Assembly (NCBI GenBank): GCA_910587915.1 | Contig: CAJUOB010000006.1 | Location: 54,471 to 118,470, forward strand | From: an uncultured Muribaculaceae bacterium | GTDB taxonomy: Bacteria > Bacteroidota > Bacteroidia > Bacteroidales > Muribaculaceae | Direction: 5' to 3' | DNA: 64,000 nucleotides | In this document: in pieces, positions 1 through 8,330 of the stretch | Layout: the number at the start of each line of letters is the position of its first letter | Numbering within the stretch: the first letter of the stretch is position 1 | Translations under genes and position numbers: made by a program | Notes under the pieces: generated by a model | The model's database searches: none | What the model was told of the DNA's origin: nothing | Seen by the model: the letters and a program-made list of their open reading frames with translations, nothing else

Positions 1-2216
1 CCGATATCGAAATGGTGGAACGTATCGCCGCCCGCGAACGTGCACCACTCTATGTGGTCGGTAAAACCACCGGCGACAAACGCCTGTCGTTCGGTCGCTC
101 TTCCGACGGCTCGCATGCCATCGACCTTGCCGTGGCCGATATGCTCGGCAATCCGCCCAAGACTGTTATCCACGATAACACAACAACCCCCGAATTCAGC
201 GACGCGGAACTTTGCGCCGACAAAATCCCACAATATATCGAAGCCGTGCTCGGTCTCGACGGTGTGGCCTGCAAAGACTGGCTCACAAATAAAGTCGACC
301 GTAGCGTAACAGGCCGCGTGGCCACTCAGCAGTGCGCAGGCCCGCTTCAGCTGCCTCTCAACGACTGCGGTGTCGTAGCTCTCGACTACCATGGTCGCGC
401 CGGTATCGCAACCTCCATAGGCCATGCACCTCAGGCAGCCCTCGCTAATGTGGCTGCAGGCTCGCGTCTGGCCGTTGCCGAAGCCCTAACCAATATCGTC
501 GGCGCAGACCTCAACGGTGGGCTCTCCGCTGTATCGCTGAGCGCCAACTGGATGTGGCCTTGCAAGAACGCCGGCGAAGATGCTGCCCTCTACCGTGCAG
601 TCGAGGCTTGCAGCGACTTCGTGTGCAGCCTGGGCATAAACATCCCCACCGGTAAGGACAGCCTCTCCATGACTCAGAAATACCCCGACGGAAAGAGCGT
701 CAAAGCCCCCGGCACTGTCATCATATCGGCTGCCGGCGAAGTTTCCGATGTGAAAGCTACCGTATCGCCTGTGCTCAAACGCACATCGCGCTCGTCGCTG
801 TACTACATCGACTTCAGTGGCAAAGCACTCGAACTCGGCGGCAGCGCCCTCGCTCAAGCCATGGGCAAGGTAGGAAGCACCACACCCGATGTCGATGCCG
901 ATCACCTTATCAAGCACTTCGGTGCCGTGCAGCATCTGGTGCACGAAGGTTGGCTCGCAGCCATGCACGACGTAAGCGCCGGAGGTCTTGTCACCACTCT
1001 GCTCGAAATGTGCTTTGCAAATACCGAAGGCGGTATCAACTTCTACACCGACGGCTTCGAAGCTATCCTCTCGCAGACCGATCTCGTACGCATTCTCTTC
1101 GCTGAAAATCCCGCTGTAGTAATTCAGGTGGAAGACCGCTTCAAAAACCGTGTGGAAGCATACCTCGACGGCATCGAGGCCGTATACTTCCCCATCGGCT
1201 CAGTAGCCCGCGAGAACGTCCTCACAATATCGCACAGCAAACAGAATTTCTTCGTATCCGTGCCTGCGATGCGCAAAGCATGGTACGAACCATCATACCG
1301 CTTCGACTGTCTCCAGACAGCCAAAGCATGCGCCGACGAGCGCCTGGCAAACTTCGGCACACAGCCTCTGCGCTACTCCGTGCCTGCAGCCATCCGCAAA
1401 AACCTCGGCACAAAAGCCCCCGCTACTCCCCACAAGCCTTCGGGCATAAAGGCAGCTATCATCCGCGAAAAAGGCGTAAACGGCGACCGCGAAATGGCAT
1501 ACTCGCTCTACTGCGCAGGTTTCGACGTGAAAGACGTGCATATGACCGACCTTATGACCGGTCGCGAGACTCTCGACGACATCGACATGATCGTGTTCTG
1601 CGGCGGCTTCTCCAACAGCGACGTGCTTGGTTCGGCCAAGGGCTGGGCAAGCGGTTTCCGCTGGAACGAAACAGCACGCGAGGCACTCCGTCGCTTCTAT
1701 AGCCGCCCCGACACCCTCAGCCTCGGTGTATGCAACGGTTGCCAGCTCATGGTAGAACTCGGACTGCTCTCGGGCGGTGCTCTCGGCAACGATGTGCGTC
1801 CGGTAGAAATGCACCACAACCTTTCGGGCAAATTCGAATCGGAGTTTGTGTCCATGAAGGTTGTCGACGACAGCAGCGTGATGTTCGGTCCGCTCAAGGG
1901 ACTCGTATCCGGCATATGGGTAGCCCACGGAGAAGGCCGCTTCGTCACCACTCCGGCATTCAAGCAATCCGGTGTACGTGTGGCTGCACGCTATACATAC
2001 GCCGGCTACCCCGGAAACCCCAACGGTTCCGAAGGTGCAGTTGCGGCAATGTGCTCCGCCGACGGCCGTCACCTCGCCCTCATGCCACACCTCGAACGAG
2101 CCATATTCCCCTGGCAATGTGCATGGTGTCCCGATTGGATGACCGAACGGGCAGTCACTCCATGGCTACAGGCATTCACCAACGCATTCCGCTGGTTGAA
2201 AAAAGCAAAAAAATGA
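1..2216 (+). CDS. purL: Phosphoribosylformylglycinamidine synthase, C-terminal part (5' truncated by window)
   Basis: Fourth step of purine synthesis: converts FGAR to FGAM using ATP and glutamine-derived ammonia, in the cytoplasm. The frame is open from base 3 with no start in the window. About 737 codons are present of a family protein normally near 1200-1300 residues, so the N-terminal domain and part of the first synthase half are missing. Visible are the second PurM-like synthase half (for example SLSMTQKYPDGKS, HDVSAGGLVTTL) and a C-terminal class I glutaminase domain. That domain has the nucleophile Cys in GVCNGCQLM and the His/Glu pair in MPHLERAIFPWQ. The gene ends 61 bases before the etf promoter. 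No clear terminator was seen between them. The assignment is secure. Confidence 0.95.
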   Translation, partial: DIEMVERIAARERAPLYVVGKTTGDKRLSFGRSSDGSHAIDLAVADMLGNPPKTVIHDNTTTPEFSDAELCADKIPQYIEAVLGLDGVACKDWLTNKVDRSVTGRVATQQCAGPLQLPLNDCGVVALDYHGRAGIATSIGHAPQAALANVAAGSRLAVAEALTNIVGADLNGGLSAVSLSANWMWPCKNAGEDAALYRAVEACSDFVCSLGINIPTGKDSLSMTQKYPDGKSVKAPGTVIISAAGEVSDVKATVSPVLKRTSRSSLYYIDFSGKALELGGSALAQAMGKVGSTTPDVDADHLIKHFGAVQHLVHEGWLAAMHDVSAGGLVTTLLEMCFANTEGGINFYTDGFEAILSQTDLVRILFAENPAVVIQVEDRFKNRVEAYLDGIEAVYFPIGSVARENVLTISHSKQNFFVSVPAMRKAWYEPSYRFDCLQTAKACADERLANFGTQPLRYSVPAAIRKNLGTKAPATPHKPSGIKAAIIREKGVNGDREMAYSLYCAGFDVKDVHMTDLMTGRETLDDIDMIVFCGGFSNSDVLGSAKGWASGFRWNETAREALRRFYSRPDTLSLGVCNGCQLMVELGLLSGGALGNDVRPVEMHHNLSGKFESEFVSMKVVDDSSVMFGPLKGLVSGIWVAHGEGRFVTTPAFKQSGVRVAARYTYAGYPGNPNGSEGAVAAMCSADGRHLALMPHLERAIFPWQCAWCPDWMTERAVTPWLQAFTNAFRWLKKAKK

Positions 2217-2277
2217 ACTTCCGGCAGGTTGGATTGCATATTTTAACACAACTCTCACCCCCATGAGTGTCGAAATC

Positions 2278-2308
2278 TTTGCTAAAAGATTAAAAAACAC
2301 TAAATTTG
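2278..2308 (+). promoter_or_regulatory. Consensus Bacteroidetes promoter for etfB-etfA-acd
   Basis: A -33 TTTG (2278-2281) and a -7 TAAATTTG (2301-2308) are separated by 19 nt. This matches the Bacteroidetes primary sigma pattern TTTG / TAnnTTTG. The start of transcription should lie near 2315, giving a leader of about 40 nt before etfB. Confidence 0.75.
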
Positions 2309-2355
2309 CAGTCCTTAACCTGTCTACGAACAAGAAATAACATAAAAATAAGATT

Positions 2356-3228
2356 ATGAGTTTGAACATCATTGTGCTTGCTAAGCAGGTGCCCGACACC
2401 CGCAATGTAGGCAAAGATGCAATGAAGGAAGACGGTACAATCAACCGTGCCGCCCTCCCCGCAATCTTCAATCCTGAAGACCTCAACGCCCTCGAGCAGG
2501 CGCTGCGACTCAAGGATGCAAATCCCGGCAGCACCGTCACAATGCTCACCATGGGTCTCCCCCGTGCCGCCGAAGTTATCCGTGAGGCAATCTACCGCGG
2601 CGCTGACAAGGGCATCGTCCTCACCGACCGTGCGCTCGGTGGTGCCGACACCTTGGCAACATCATACTCCCTCGCTCAGGCTGTTAAAAAAATCGGAGAC
2701 TACGACCTCATCCTCGGTGGACGTCAGGCCATCGACGGCGATACCGCTCAGGTAGGTCCCCAGATTGCTGAGAAACTTGGCATTCCTCAGGTTACCTATG
2801 CCGAGGACATCCTTTCGGTTGAAAATGGCAAAGTAGTGGTAAAACGTCGCCTCGAACATGGCGTGGAAACCGTATCGTGCCCCATGCCTTGCGTGGTGAC
2901 TGTCAACGGTTCCGCTGCCGAATGCCGTCCCCGCAACGCCAAGCGTGTGATGAAGTACAAACGTGCCGTATCCACATCCGAAGCTGCAAAACTTCCCGAA
3001 GCTGAAGCTGCAATCGTGGCTGCACATCCCGAACTCACCATCGCCGAATGGGGCGCTGCTTTTGTTGAGGCAGATCCCGCTCAGATCGGTCTTCCCGGCT
3101 CGCCCACAAAGGTTAAAGCCATCGAGAACGTCGTGTTCACCGCCAAGGAAAGCCGCCGTCTCGACAACGACGATGCTCAGATCGAGGAACTCGTTAAAGA
3201 ACTTATTGCCAACCACACAATCGGTTAA
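2356..3228 (+). CDS. etfB: Electron transfer flavoprotein, beta subunit
   Basis: Small subunit of the heterodimeric electron transfer flavoprotein, which takes electrons from acyl-CoA dehydrogenases or exchanges them in bifurcating complexes. The 290-residue protein has the EtfB hallmarks: an N-terminal LAKQVPDTRN segment, the DYDLILGGRQAIDGDTAQVGPQ nucleotide-binding stretch around residues 115-136, and SPTKVKAIE near residue 250. The ATG start fits the family N-terminus and follows a consensus promoter. It is followed after 24 nt by etfA and then by an acyl-CoA dehydrogenase, so the three form an operon that ends in a strong terminator. Whether this Etf is bifurcating cannot be told from what I can see. 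Confidence 0.93.
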   Translation: MSLNIIVLAKQVPDTRNVGKDAMKEDGTINRAALPAIFNPEDLNALEQALRLKDANPGSTVTMLTMGLPRAAEVIREAIYRGADKGIVLTDRALGGADTLATSYSLAQAVKKIGDYDLILGGRQAIDGDTAQVGPQIAEKLGIPQVTYAEDILSVENGKVVVKRRLEHGVETVSCPMPCVVTVNGSAAECRPRNAKRVMKYKRAVSTSEAAKLPEAEAAIVAAHPELTIAEWGAAFVEADPAQIGLPGSPTKVKAIENVVFTAKESRRLDNDDAQIEELVKELIANHTIG

Positions 3229-3252
3229 CACCGCTTCCAATCATTTATCACC

Positions 3253-4281
3253 ATGTCAGACAAGAATAACCTCATAGTCTACTGCGAATACGACGAAGGC
3301 CGTGTTGCCGATGTGAGCCTCGAGCTCCTTACCAAAGGCCGCGCTCTGGCCGACCGTCTGGGTGTGAAACTCGAAGCTGTCGTGATAGGCGACAAGCTCG
3401 ACGGAATCGAAAATCAGATTTTCCCCTACGGTGCCGACACCGTATATAAGGTAGAGGACGCACGTCTGTTCCCCTACACCTCCAACCCCCATGCTGCCGT
3501 GCTCATCAAGCTCTTCCGCGAAATCGAGCCGCAAATCTGCCTCATGGGTGCTACATGCATTGGCCGCGACCTAGGTCCCCGCGTGAGCTCATGCCTCCAC
3601 AGCGGCCTTACCGCCGACTGCACCGCTCTCGAAATCGGCGACCACAAGGATCCCAAGACCGGCACCGAATACACCGATCTGCTCTATCAGATCCGTCCCG
3701 CTTTCGGTGGCAACATCGTGGCAACAATCGTCAACCCCGAGTGCCGTCCCCAGATGGCGACAGTGCGCGAAGGTGTGATGAAGAAAGAAATCTACAACGC
3801 CGACCACAAAGGCGAAGTAGTGAATCTCGATGCCAAGAAATATGTCGACGACGCCGATTTCGTTGTAGAAATCATCGATCGCCACATCGAGAAGAGCAAA
3901 GTAAACATCAAGAACTCCCCCATCATCGTAGCCGGTGGCTATGGTGTGGGTAGCAAGGAAAACTTCCAGCTCCTCTTCGACCTCGCCGACACCCTCGGCG
4001 CAGAAGTTGGCGCATCGCGTGCCGCTGTCGACGCCGGATATATCGAACACGAGCGTCAGATTGGCCAGACAGGTGTCACCGTACGTCCCAAACTGTACAT
4101 CGCTTGCGGTATCTCGGGTCAGATCCAGCACATCGCCGGCATGCAGGAGAGCTCAATCATCATCTCCATCAACAACGACCCCAACGCACCTATCAACACC
4201 ATCGCCGACTACGTAATCACCGGCGACATGGAAGAAATCGTGCCCAAACTCATCAAGTACTACAAAAAGAACTCTAAATAA
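3253..4281 (+). CDS. etfA: Electron transfer flavoprotein, alpha subunit
   Basis: Large Etf subunit, carrying FAD. The 342 residues show an N-terminal Rossmann-like half and the typical C-terminal FAD domain: VAGGYGVGSKENF near residue 224, GASRAAVDAG, the QIGQTGVTVRPKLYIACGISG stretch near 270, and the closing NNDPNAPI and ADYVITGD motifs. It is encoded 24 nt after etfB. Its stop overlaps the start of the acyl-CoA dehydrogenase by one base (TAATG), which suggests translational coupling and a shared complex. The gene is ordinary in length and composition. Confidence 0.94.
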   Translation: MSDKNNLIVYCEYDEGRVADVSLELLTKGRALADRLGVKLEAVVIGDKLDGIENQIFPYGADTVYKVEDARLFPYTSNPHAAVLIKLFREIEPQICLMGATCIGRDLGPRVSSCLHSGLTADCTALEIGDHKDPKTGTEYTDLLYQIRPAFGGNIVATIVNPECRPQMATVREGVMKKEIYNADHKGEVVNLDAKKYVDDADFVVEIIDRHIEKSKVNIKNSPIIVAGGYGVGSKENFQLLFDLADTLGAEVGASRAAVDAGYIEHERQIGQTGVTVRPKLYIACGISGQIQHIAGMQESSIIISINNDPNAPINTIADYVITGDMEEIVPKLIKYYKKNSK

Positions 4282-5984
4282 TGGCTAATTACTATAACGA
4301 CAACGCCGCCCTCAAGCACCACCTTCACCATCCTCTGATGGAGAAAATCGTGGCGCTCCGCGAGCGCGACTATACCGACGCCGAGAAGTTCGACTATGCT
4401 CCCGTGAACTACGCCGACGCCATGGACAGCTACGAGAAAGTGCTCGAAATCGTAGGCGAAATCTGCGGCGGACGCATTGCCGAGAATGCCGAGGAGGTTG
4501 ACCACCAGGGTGCTTCCTGCTCCGACGGCCGTGCACACTATGCCGACAAGACTGTCGAAAACCTCGACCTCTGCCGCAAGGCCGGTCTCATGGGTATGGC
4601 CATGCCCCGTCGCTTCGGCGGCCTCAACATGCCTATCACACCCTATATCATGGCCGCTGAAATCGTCAGCCGTGCCGATATCGGCTTCGAAAACCTCTGG
4701 GGCCTGCAGGACTGCGCCGAAACTCTCTACGAATTCGGAAGCGAGGAACAGCGCGCCAAGTACATTCCCCGTGTATGCGAAGGCGAAACAATGTCGATGG
4801 ACCTCACCGAACCCGACGCCGGCTCCGACCTTCAGAGCGTCATGCTCAAAGCCACTCAGAAAGAAGACGGCACTTGGGTTCTCAACGGTGTGAAGCGATT
4901 CATTACCAATGGCGACAGCGACATCCATCTGGTGCTCGCACGTTCTGAAGACGGCACAAAAGACGGACGTGGTCTCTCCATGTTCATCTACGACAAGCGC
5001 AACGGTGGTGTTACCGTTCGCCGCATCGAGAACAAGATGGGTATCAAGGGATCGCCCACATGCGAACTCGTGTATAAGAACGCTCCCGCCGAACTCTGCG
5101 GTAGCCGCCGCATGGGCCTCATCAAGTATGTGATGGCACTTATGAACGGCGCCCGTCTCGGTATCGCCGCTCAGAGCGTCGGCGTAAGCGAAATCGCATA
5201 CCGCGAAGCATACCAGTACGCCCTCGAACGTCGCCAGTTCGGCAAGGCCATCATCGAGTTCCCCGCTGTTGCCGAAATGCTTGCTATCATGAATGCCAAG
5301 CTTCAGGCTTCGCGCTCGCTCCTCTATGAGACAGCGCGCTTTGTCGACATGTACAAACTCTACGAGGATATCGCACGCGAACGCTCGCTCACTCCCGACG
5401 AACGCGCCGAAATGAAGCACTACAGCCGTCTGGCCGACGCCCTCACTCCCCTTGCAAAAGGTCTTGGCAGCGAGTACTGCAACCAGAACGCCTACGACTG
5501 CATCCAGATCCACGGTGGCTCGGGCTTCATGAAGGACTATGCTTGCGAACGTGTATACCGCGACGCCCGCATCACATCCATCTACGAAGGCACTACCCAG
5601 CTTCAGGTTGTAGCAGCCATCCGCCACGTCACCACAGGCACCTACAAGTCGCTCATCGACAGCTACGTGGCTGAAGGCATTCCTGCTGAATACCAGGCAC
5701 AGGCCGACATTCTCGCCAAACTCACAGCCGACTATGAAGCCGCTGTTGCCAAGGTTACCGCAGTTGGCGACAACAAGTACCTCGACTTCATGGCCCGTCG
5801 CCTCGTAGAGATGGCCGGTTCCATCATCATGAGCTATCTCCTGCTCAAGGACGCCAAGGTAGATGCTTCGTTCGCTAATGTAGCCACTGTCTACACCAAG
5901 TTTGCTCAGGCAGAAGTTGCTCGCCACATCGAATTCATCAACAACTTCGACCCCGCCCAACTTGCAGCCTACGGAATCAACTAA
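4281..5984 (+). CDS. Acyl-CoA dehydrogenase (short-chain/butyryl-CoA type with long C-terminal extension)
   Basis: Flavoenzyme that oxidises an acyl-CoA to the 2-enoyl-CoA, or runs in reverse, passing electrons to the adjacent Etf. The 567-residue protein has the central FAD/substrate motifs (MDLTEPDAGSD near 170, KRFITNGDSD near 210) and the C-terminal catalytic region. There QIHGGSGFMKDY and IYEGTTQLQ place the expected catalytic Glu at about residue 436. After the normal ACAD core there is an extra alpha-helical extension of about 120 residues, seen in Bacteroidetes and in some other long ACADs. The start overlaps the etfA stop by one base. Co-transcription with etfBA indicates that this Etf is its partner. 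The exact chain-length preference is not readable. Confidence 0.9.
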   Translation: MANYYNDNAALKHHLHHPLMEKIVALRERDYTDAEKFDYAPVNYADAMDSYEKVLEIVGEICGGRIAENAEEVDHQGASCSDGRAHYADKTVENLDLCRKAGLMGMAMPRRFGGLNMPITPYIMAAEIVSRADIGFENLWGLQDCAETLYEFGSEEQRAKYIPRVCEGETMSMDLTEPDAGSDLQSVMLKATQKEDGTWVLNGVKRFITNGDSDIHLVLARSEDGTKDGRGLSMFIYDKRNGGVTVRRIENKMGIKGSPTCELVYKNAPAELCGSRRMGLIKYVMALMNGARLGIAAQSVGVSEIAYREAYQYALERRQFGKAIIEFPAVAEMLAIMNAKLQASRSLLYETARFVDMYKLYEDIARERSLTPDERAEMKHYSRLADALTPLAKGLGSEYCNQNAYDCIQIHGGSGFMKDYACERVYRDARITSIYEGTTQLQVVAAIRHVTTGTYKSLIDSYVAEGIPAEYQAQADILAKLTADYEAAVAKVTAVGDNKYLDFMARRLVEMAGSIIMSYLLLKDAKVDASFANVATVYTKFAQAEVARHIEFINNFDPAQLAAYGIN

Positions 5985-6007
5985 TCTAATCCAAAATCAT
6001 ACATTGG

Positions 6008-6040
6008 AAAGCTCCGGAGAATTATTCCGGAGCTTTTTTA
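6008..6040 (+). terminator. Intrinsic terminator of the etf/acd operon
   Basis: An 11-bp stem (AAAGCTCCGGA / TCCGGAGCTTT) with a short loop is followed by a T run. It lies 24 nt after the acyl-CoA dehydrogenase stop. Confidence 0.9.
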
Positions 6041-6086
6041 TTTAGATAGTGCTATAGCATCTTATAGAAAATTTAATATTTTTTAG

Positions 6087-6094
6087 TAATTTTG
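6087..6094 (+). promoter_or_regulatory. -7 promoter box for the outer-membrane protein gene
   Basis: TAATTTTG followed by CA matches TAnnTTTG and lies 31 nt before the ATG of the next gene. The -33 region is only AT-rich, without a clear TTTG. Confidence 0.6.
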
Positions 6095-6125
6095 CATCCT
6101 ATAACCAATACGCATTTCTACACAT

Positions 6126-6860
6126 ATGAAATTATTCGCAAAATTAGCAACTGCTCTTTTACTTGTCGTAGCCGGAGCCACTTCTTTGCATGCACAGGTT
6201 TTTAATCATCTCGGTGCAGGTGTCGGTATCGGATTAAATGGTATTTCCATCGACGTAGCCACACCCATCACCCGCTTTATCAATGTACATGCAGGTGTTG
6301 ATATCATGCCCGGCATAACCTTCAATGCCGATGCCGATTTCACATACGAAGCGACCCAGGCCGGAGCCCCTACCCAGACTATAGATGGCACAATGGAGCT
6401 TAAAGGCGACCTCGGCCGCGTGCAGGGTCACCTGATTTTCAATGTCTATCCTTTCCCGAAGGGTGCTTTCTACGTTGCAGCCGGCGCTTACTTCGGTGGC
6501 AACAAACTGCTTAAAATAACCGGTCATTCCAACGAGCTCGCCGGTCTGAGCAACAATGGCAACGTAATCATCGGCGACTACAACGTCCCGGTAGATAAAG
6601 ACGGTAATGTCGACGGCGGTCTGAAAGTGAAAAACTTCCGTCCCTATCTCGGCATAGGCTGGGGTCGCGCTGTGCCCAAAAGATTCATCGCTTTCGGTAT
6701 CGACCTCGGCGTACAGTTCGAAGGCAAACCCGAAGTATACACCAACCACGGCACCATCACCACAAGCATTACCGACGACGACAATACTTTCAACAAGGTC
6801 CGCGACGCGCTCTCCGTGTACCCCACCCTTACCTTCAAGCTCAATTTCCGCGCATTCTGA
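6126..6860 (+). CDS. Predicted outer-membrane beta-barrel protein
   Basis: A 244-residue exported protein with a clear signal peptide (MKLFAKLATALLLVVAGATSLHA, cleaved before QVF). After it come alternating hydrophobic strands, a YPFPKGAFYVAAGAYFGG segment, a FRPYLGIGWGRAVP strand and a terminal strand ending in aromatic Phe-Arg-Ala-Phe, as expected for barrel assembly recognition. No specific function is visible. It resembles the many small outer-membrane barrel proteins of Bacteroidales. It is monocistronic, with its own -7 box upstream and a strong terminator 28 nt after the stop. Confidence 0.7.
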   Translation: MKLFAKLATALLLVVAGATSLHAQVFNHLGAGVGIGLNGISIDVATPITRFINVHAGVDIMPGITFNADADFTYEATQAGAPTQTIDGTMELKGDLGRVQGHLIFNVYPFPKGAFYVAAGAYFGGNKLLKITGHSNELAGLSNNGNVIIGDYNVPVDKDGNVDGGLKVKNFRPYLGIGWGRAVPKRFIAFGIDLGVQFEGKPEVYTNHGTITTSITDDDNTFNKVRDALSVYPTLTFKLNFRAF

Positions 6861-6887
6861 TCCGGCGGAATAACCATTTTATCATAC

Positions 6888-6917
6888 AAGGCGACTCTTC
6901 CGGGGTCGCCTTTTTTT
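6888..6917 (+). terminator. Intrinsic terminator after the outer-membrane protein gene
   Basis: An 8-bp stem AAGGCGAC / GTCGCCTT runs directly into a seven-T tract. Confidence 0.9.
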
Positions 6918-7013
6918 GAGTCTGCCCCATAGCATATGCTCCGGGGCAGACTCTTTGCAGAATTATGCAAGAAATATGCAAAATCATGTAAGATAAAAAA
7001 TGTCGCTGCATGC

Positions 7014-7021
7014 TAATTTTG
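7014..7021 (+). promoter_or_regulatory. -7 promoter box immediately upstream of the permease ATG
   Basis: TAATTTTG ends only 4 nt before the ATG at 7026, so a start site about 7 nt downstream would fall at or just inside the start codon. Upstream, ATGCAA-type hexamers recur (6963-6981), a possible operator. See findings for the leaderless question. Confidence 0.5.
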
Positions 7022-7025
7022 CACC

Positions 7026-8267
7026 ATGGAAATAAAAGAATTTGCACACGCCTTTCTGGCTATACTCAACGGCATGTCGCCGTATATACTGCTCGGTTTT
7101 CTCGTAGCCGGCATACTTCACGCATTTGTACGCCCGTCGGCCATGAGCCGGCACCTCGGCCATCGGGGCATCGGTTCGGTGATAAAAGCGGCTCTATTCG
7201 GCATCCCGCTTCCACTTTGCTCCTGCGGTGTGCTGCCTGCCGCAGTTTCGCTATATCGGCGCGGAGCTTCGAAAGGTGCCACCACATCCTTTCTCATCGC
7301 CACCCCTCAGACAGGGGTCGACTCCATTGCCGCCACCTATTCACTTCTGGGACTGCCCATGGCAATCCTGCGCCCGCTTGCAGCACTCGTAGGAGCCGTT
7401 GCCGGAGGCTATGCCGTTGACCGCAGCGACAGAAGCACCCCCGACGCACCCACAGCCGTATCACTCCCCGACGATGAATTACCCCACGGATTCGCAGCAC
7501 GCGCCATAGCCGCCCTACGCTACGGCTTCATCGACATGGTTGCCTCCGTAGGTAAATGGCTTGTCATCGGTCTTGTTGTGGCTGCCCTTATCACCATCTT
7601 TGTGCCTGACAGCTTCTTCACCTCTCTGAGCCAATACCCGCTGCTGGCCATGATTGCGGTCGTGATTGTAGCCATACCCATGTACATATGTGCCACGGGC
7701 TCCATTCCGATCGCCCTTTCGCTCATGCTCAAAGGGCTTTCACCCGGAATAGCCTTCGTGATGCTCATGGCAGGACCCGCAGCCAACTTCGCATCCATCA
7801 TCCTGCTCAGCCGTACATACGGCCGACGCACCACTGCGATCTACGTTGGTTCGGTCGTGGTAACAGCCATTCTGTTCGGACTGGCAATCGACATGCTTCT
7901 GCCGGCGTCGTGGTTCATAGCACCGGCCCAGGCTGCCACCACCGACTGCCATCACGCCCCTGCATTGTTCGACACCATTTGCTCGGCCCTGCTTGTAGCA
8001 TTGCTCATATATGCATCCATTGCACGCCGAGGCCATACACACACCCATAACAACGAAATAAATACAATCATGAAAAAGACCTACACAATCAAAGGAATGG
8101 CCTGCCCTCACTGCAGCGCCAATGTAGAAAAAACACTCCGCGCTCTCGATGGAGTCGAAGAGGTAACCGTGAATCTTGGCGACGGCACTGCCGAAGTCAT
8201 CGGAGAAGCCACGCCCGAAGCAGTATGCGAAGCCATTCGTCTCGCAGGCTACGAATGTGAGCCCTGA
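7026..8267 (+). CDS. SO_0444-type Cu/Zn permease fused to a C-terminal HMA metal-binding domain
   Basis: A 413-residue inner-membrane protein. Residues 1-330 form a multi-span permease of the SO_0444 / UPF0718 type (PF03773-like), with the diagnostic IPLPLCSCGVLPAA segment near residue 63 and a second hydrophobic half ending around 335. A His-rich linker (GHTHTHNN) leads into a complete heavy-metal-associated domain (residues 349-413) with the metal ligands of GMACPHCSA. It probably exports copper or zinc from the cytoplasm, the HMA domain delivering or sensing metal. The metal itself is inferred. An in-frame ATG at 8070 stands exactly where a free HMA chaperone would start. The RND metal-efflux genes follow 63 nt later. 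The start fits the family, in which a short N-terminus precedes the first membrane span. Confidence 0.85.
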   Translation: MEIKEFAHAFLAILNGMSPYILLGFLVAGILHAFVRPSAMSRHLGHRGIGSVIKAALFGIPLPLCSCGVLPAAVSLYRRGASKGATTSFLIATPQTGVDSIAATYSLLGLPMAILRPLAALVGAVAGGYAVDRSDRSTPDAPTAVSLPDDELPHGFAARAIAALRYGFIDMVASVGKWLVIGLVVAALITIFVPDSFFTSLSQYPLLAMIAVVIVAIPMYICATGSIPIALSLMLKGLSPGIAFVMLMAGPAANFASIILLSRTYGRRTTAIYVGSVVVTAILFGLAIDMLLPASWFIAPAQAATTDCHHAPALFDTICSALLVALLIYASIARRGHTHTHNNEINTIMKKTYTIKGMACPHCSANVEKTLRALDGVEEVTVNLGDGTAEVIGEATPEAVCEAIRLAGYECEP

Positions 8268-8281
8268 GCCCCCTCAGGGTT
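8260..8281 (+). terminator. Hairpin over the permease stop codon (weak terminator or attenuator)
   Basis: CCCTGAG / CTCAGGG forms a perfect 7-bp stem with a CCCC loop (8262-8279), extendable by a G-T and an A-T pair. It includes the TGA stop. No T tract follows, so termination efficiency is doubtful. Confidence 0.4.
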
Positions 8282-8302
8282 GCCAGTGTGGACGGAATTT
8301 GT

Positions 8303-8310
8303 TATTTTTG
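8303..8310 (+). promoter_or_regulatory. -7 promoter box for the RND efflux operon
   Basis: TATTTTTG matches TAnnTTTG. The expected start near 8317 leaves about 14 nt before the adaptor ATG. Only a weak TTG is present at the -33 position. Confidence 0.5.
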
Positions 8311-8330
8311 CCTAACAAAAAAAAGACACT

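Noticed and set aside
4260..5960. Long open frame antisense to the acyl-CoA dehydrogenase gene (over 560 codons)
   Set aside because: It mirrors the codon pattern of the real gene, has no promoter or family resemblance, and similar antisense frames occur opposite GH97 (51524-53530) and glpA (56360-58219). They are explained by third-base bias in a GC-richer genome.
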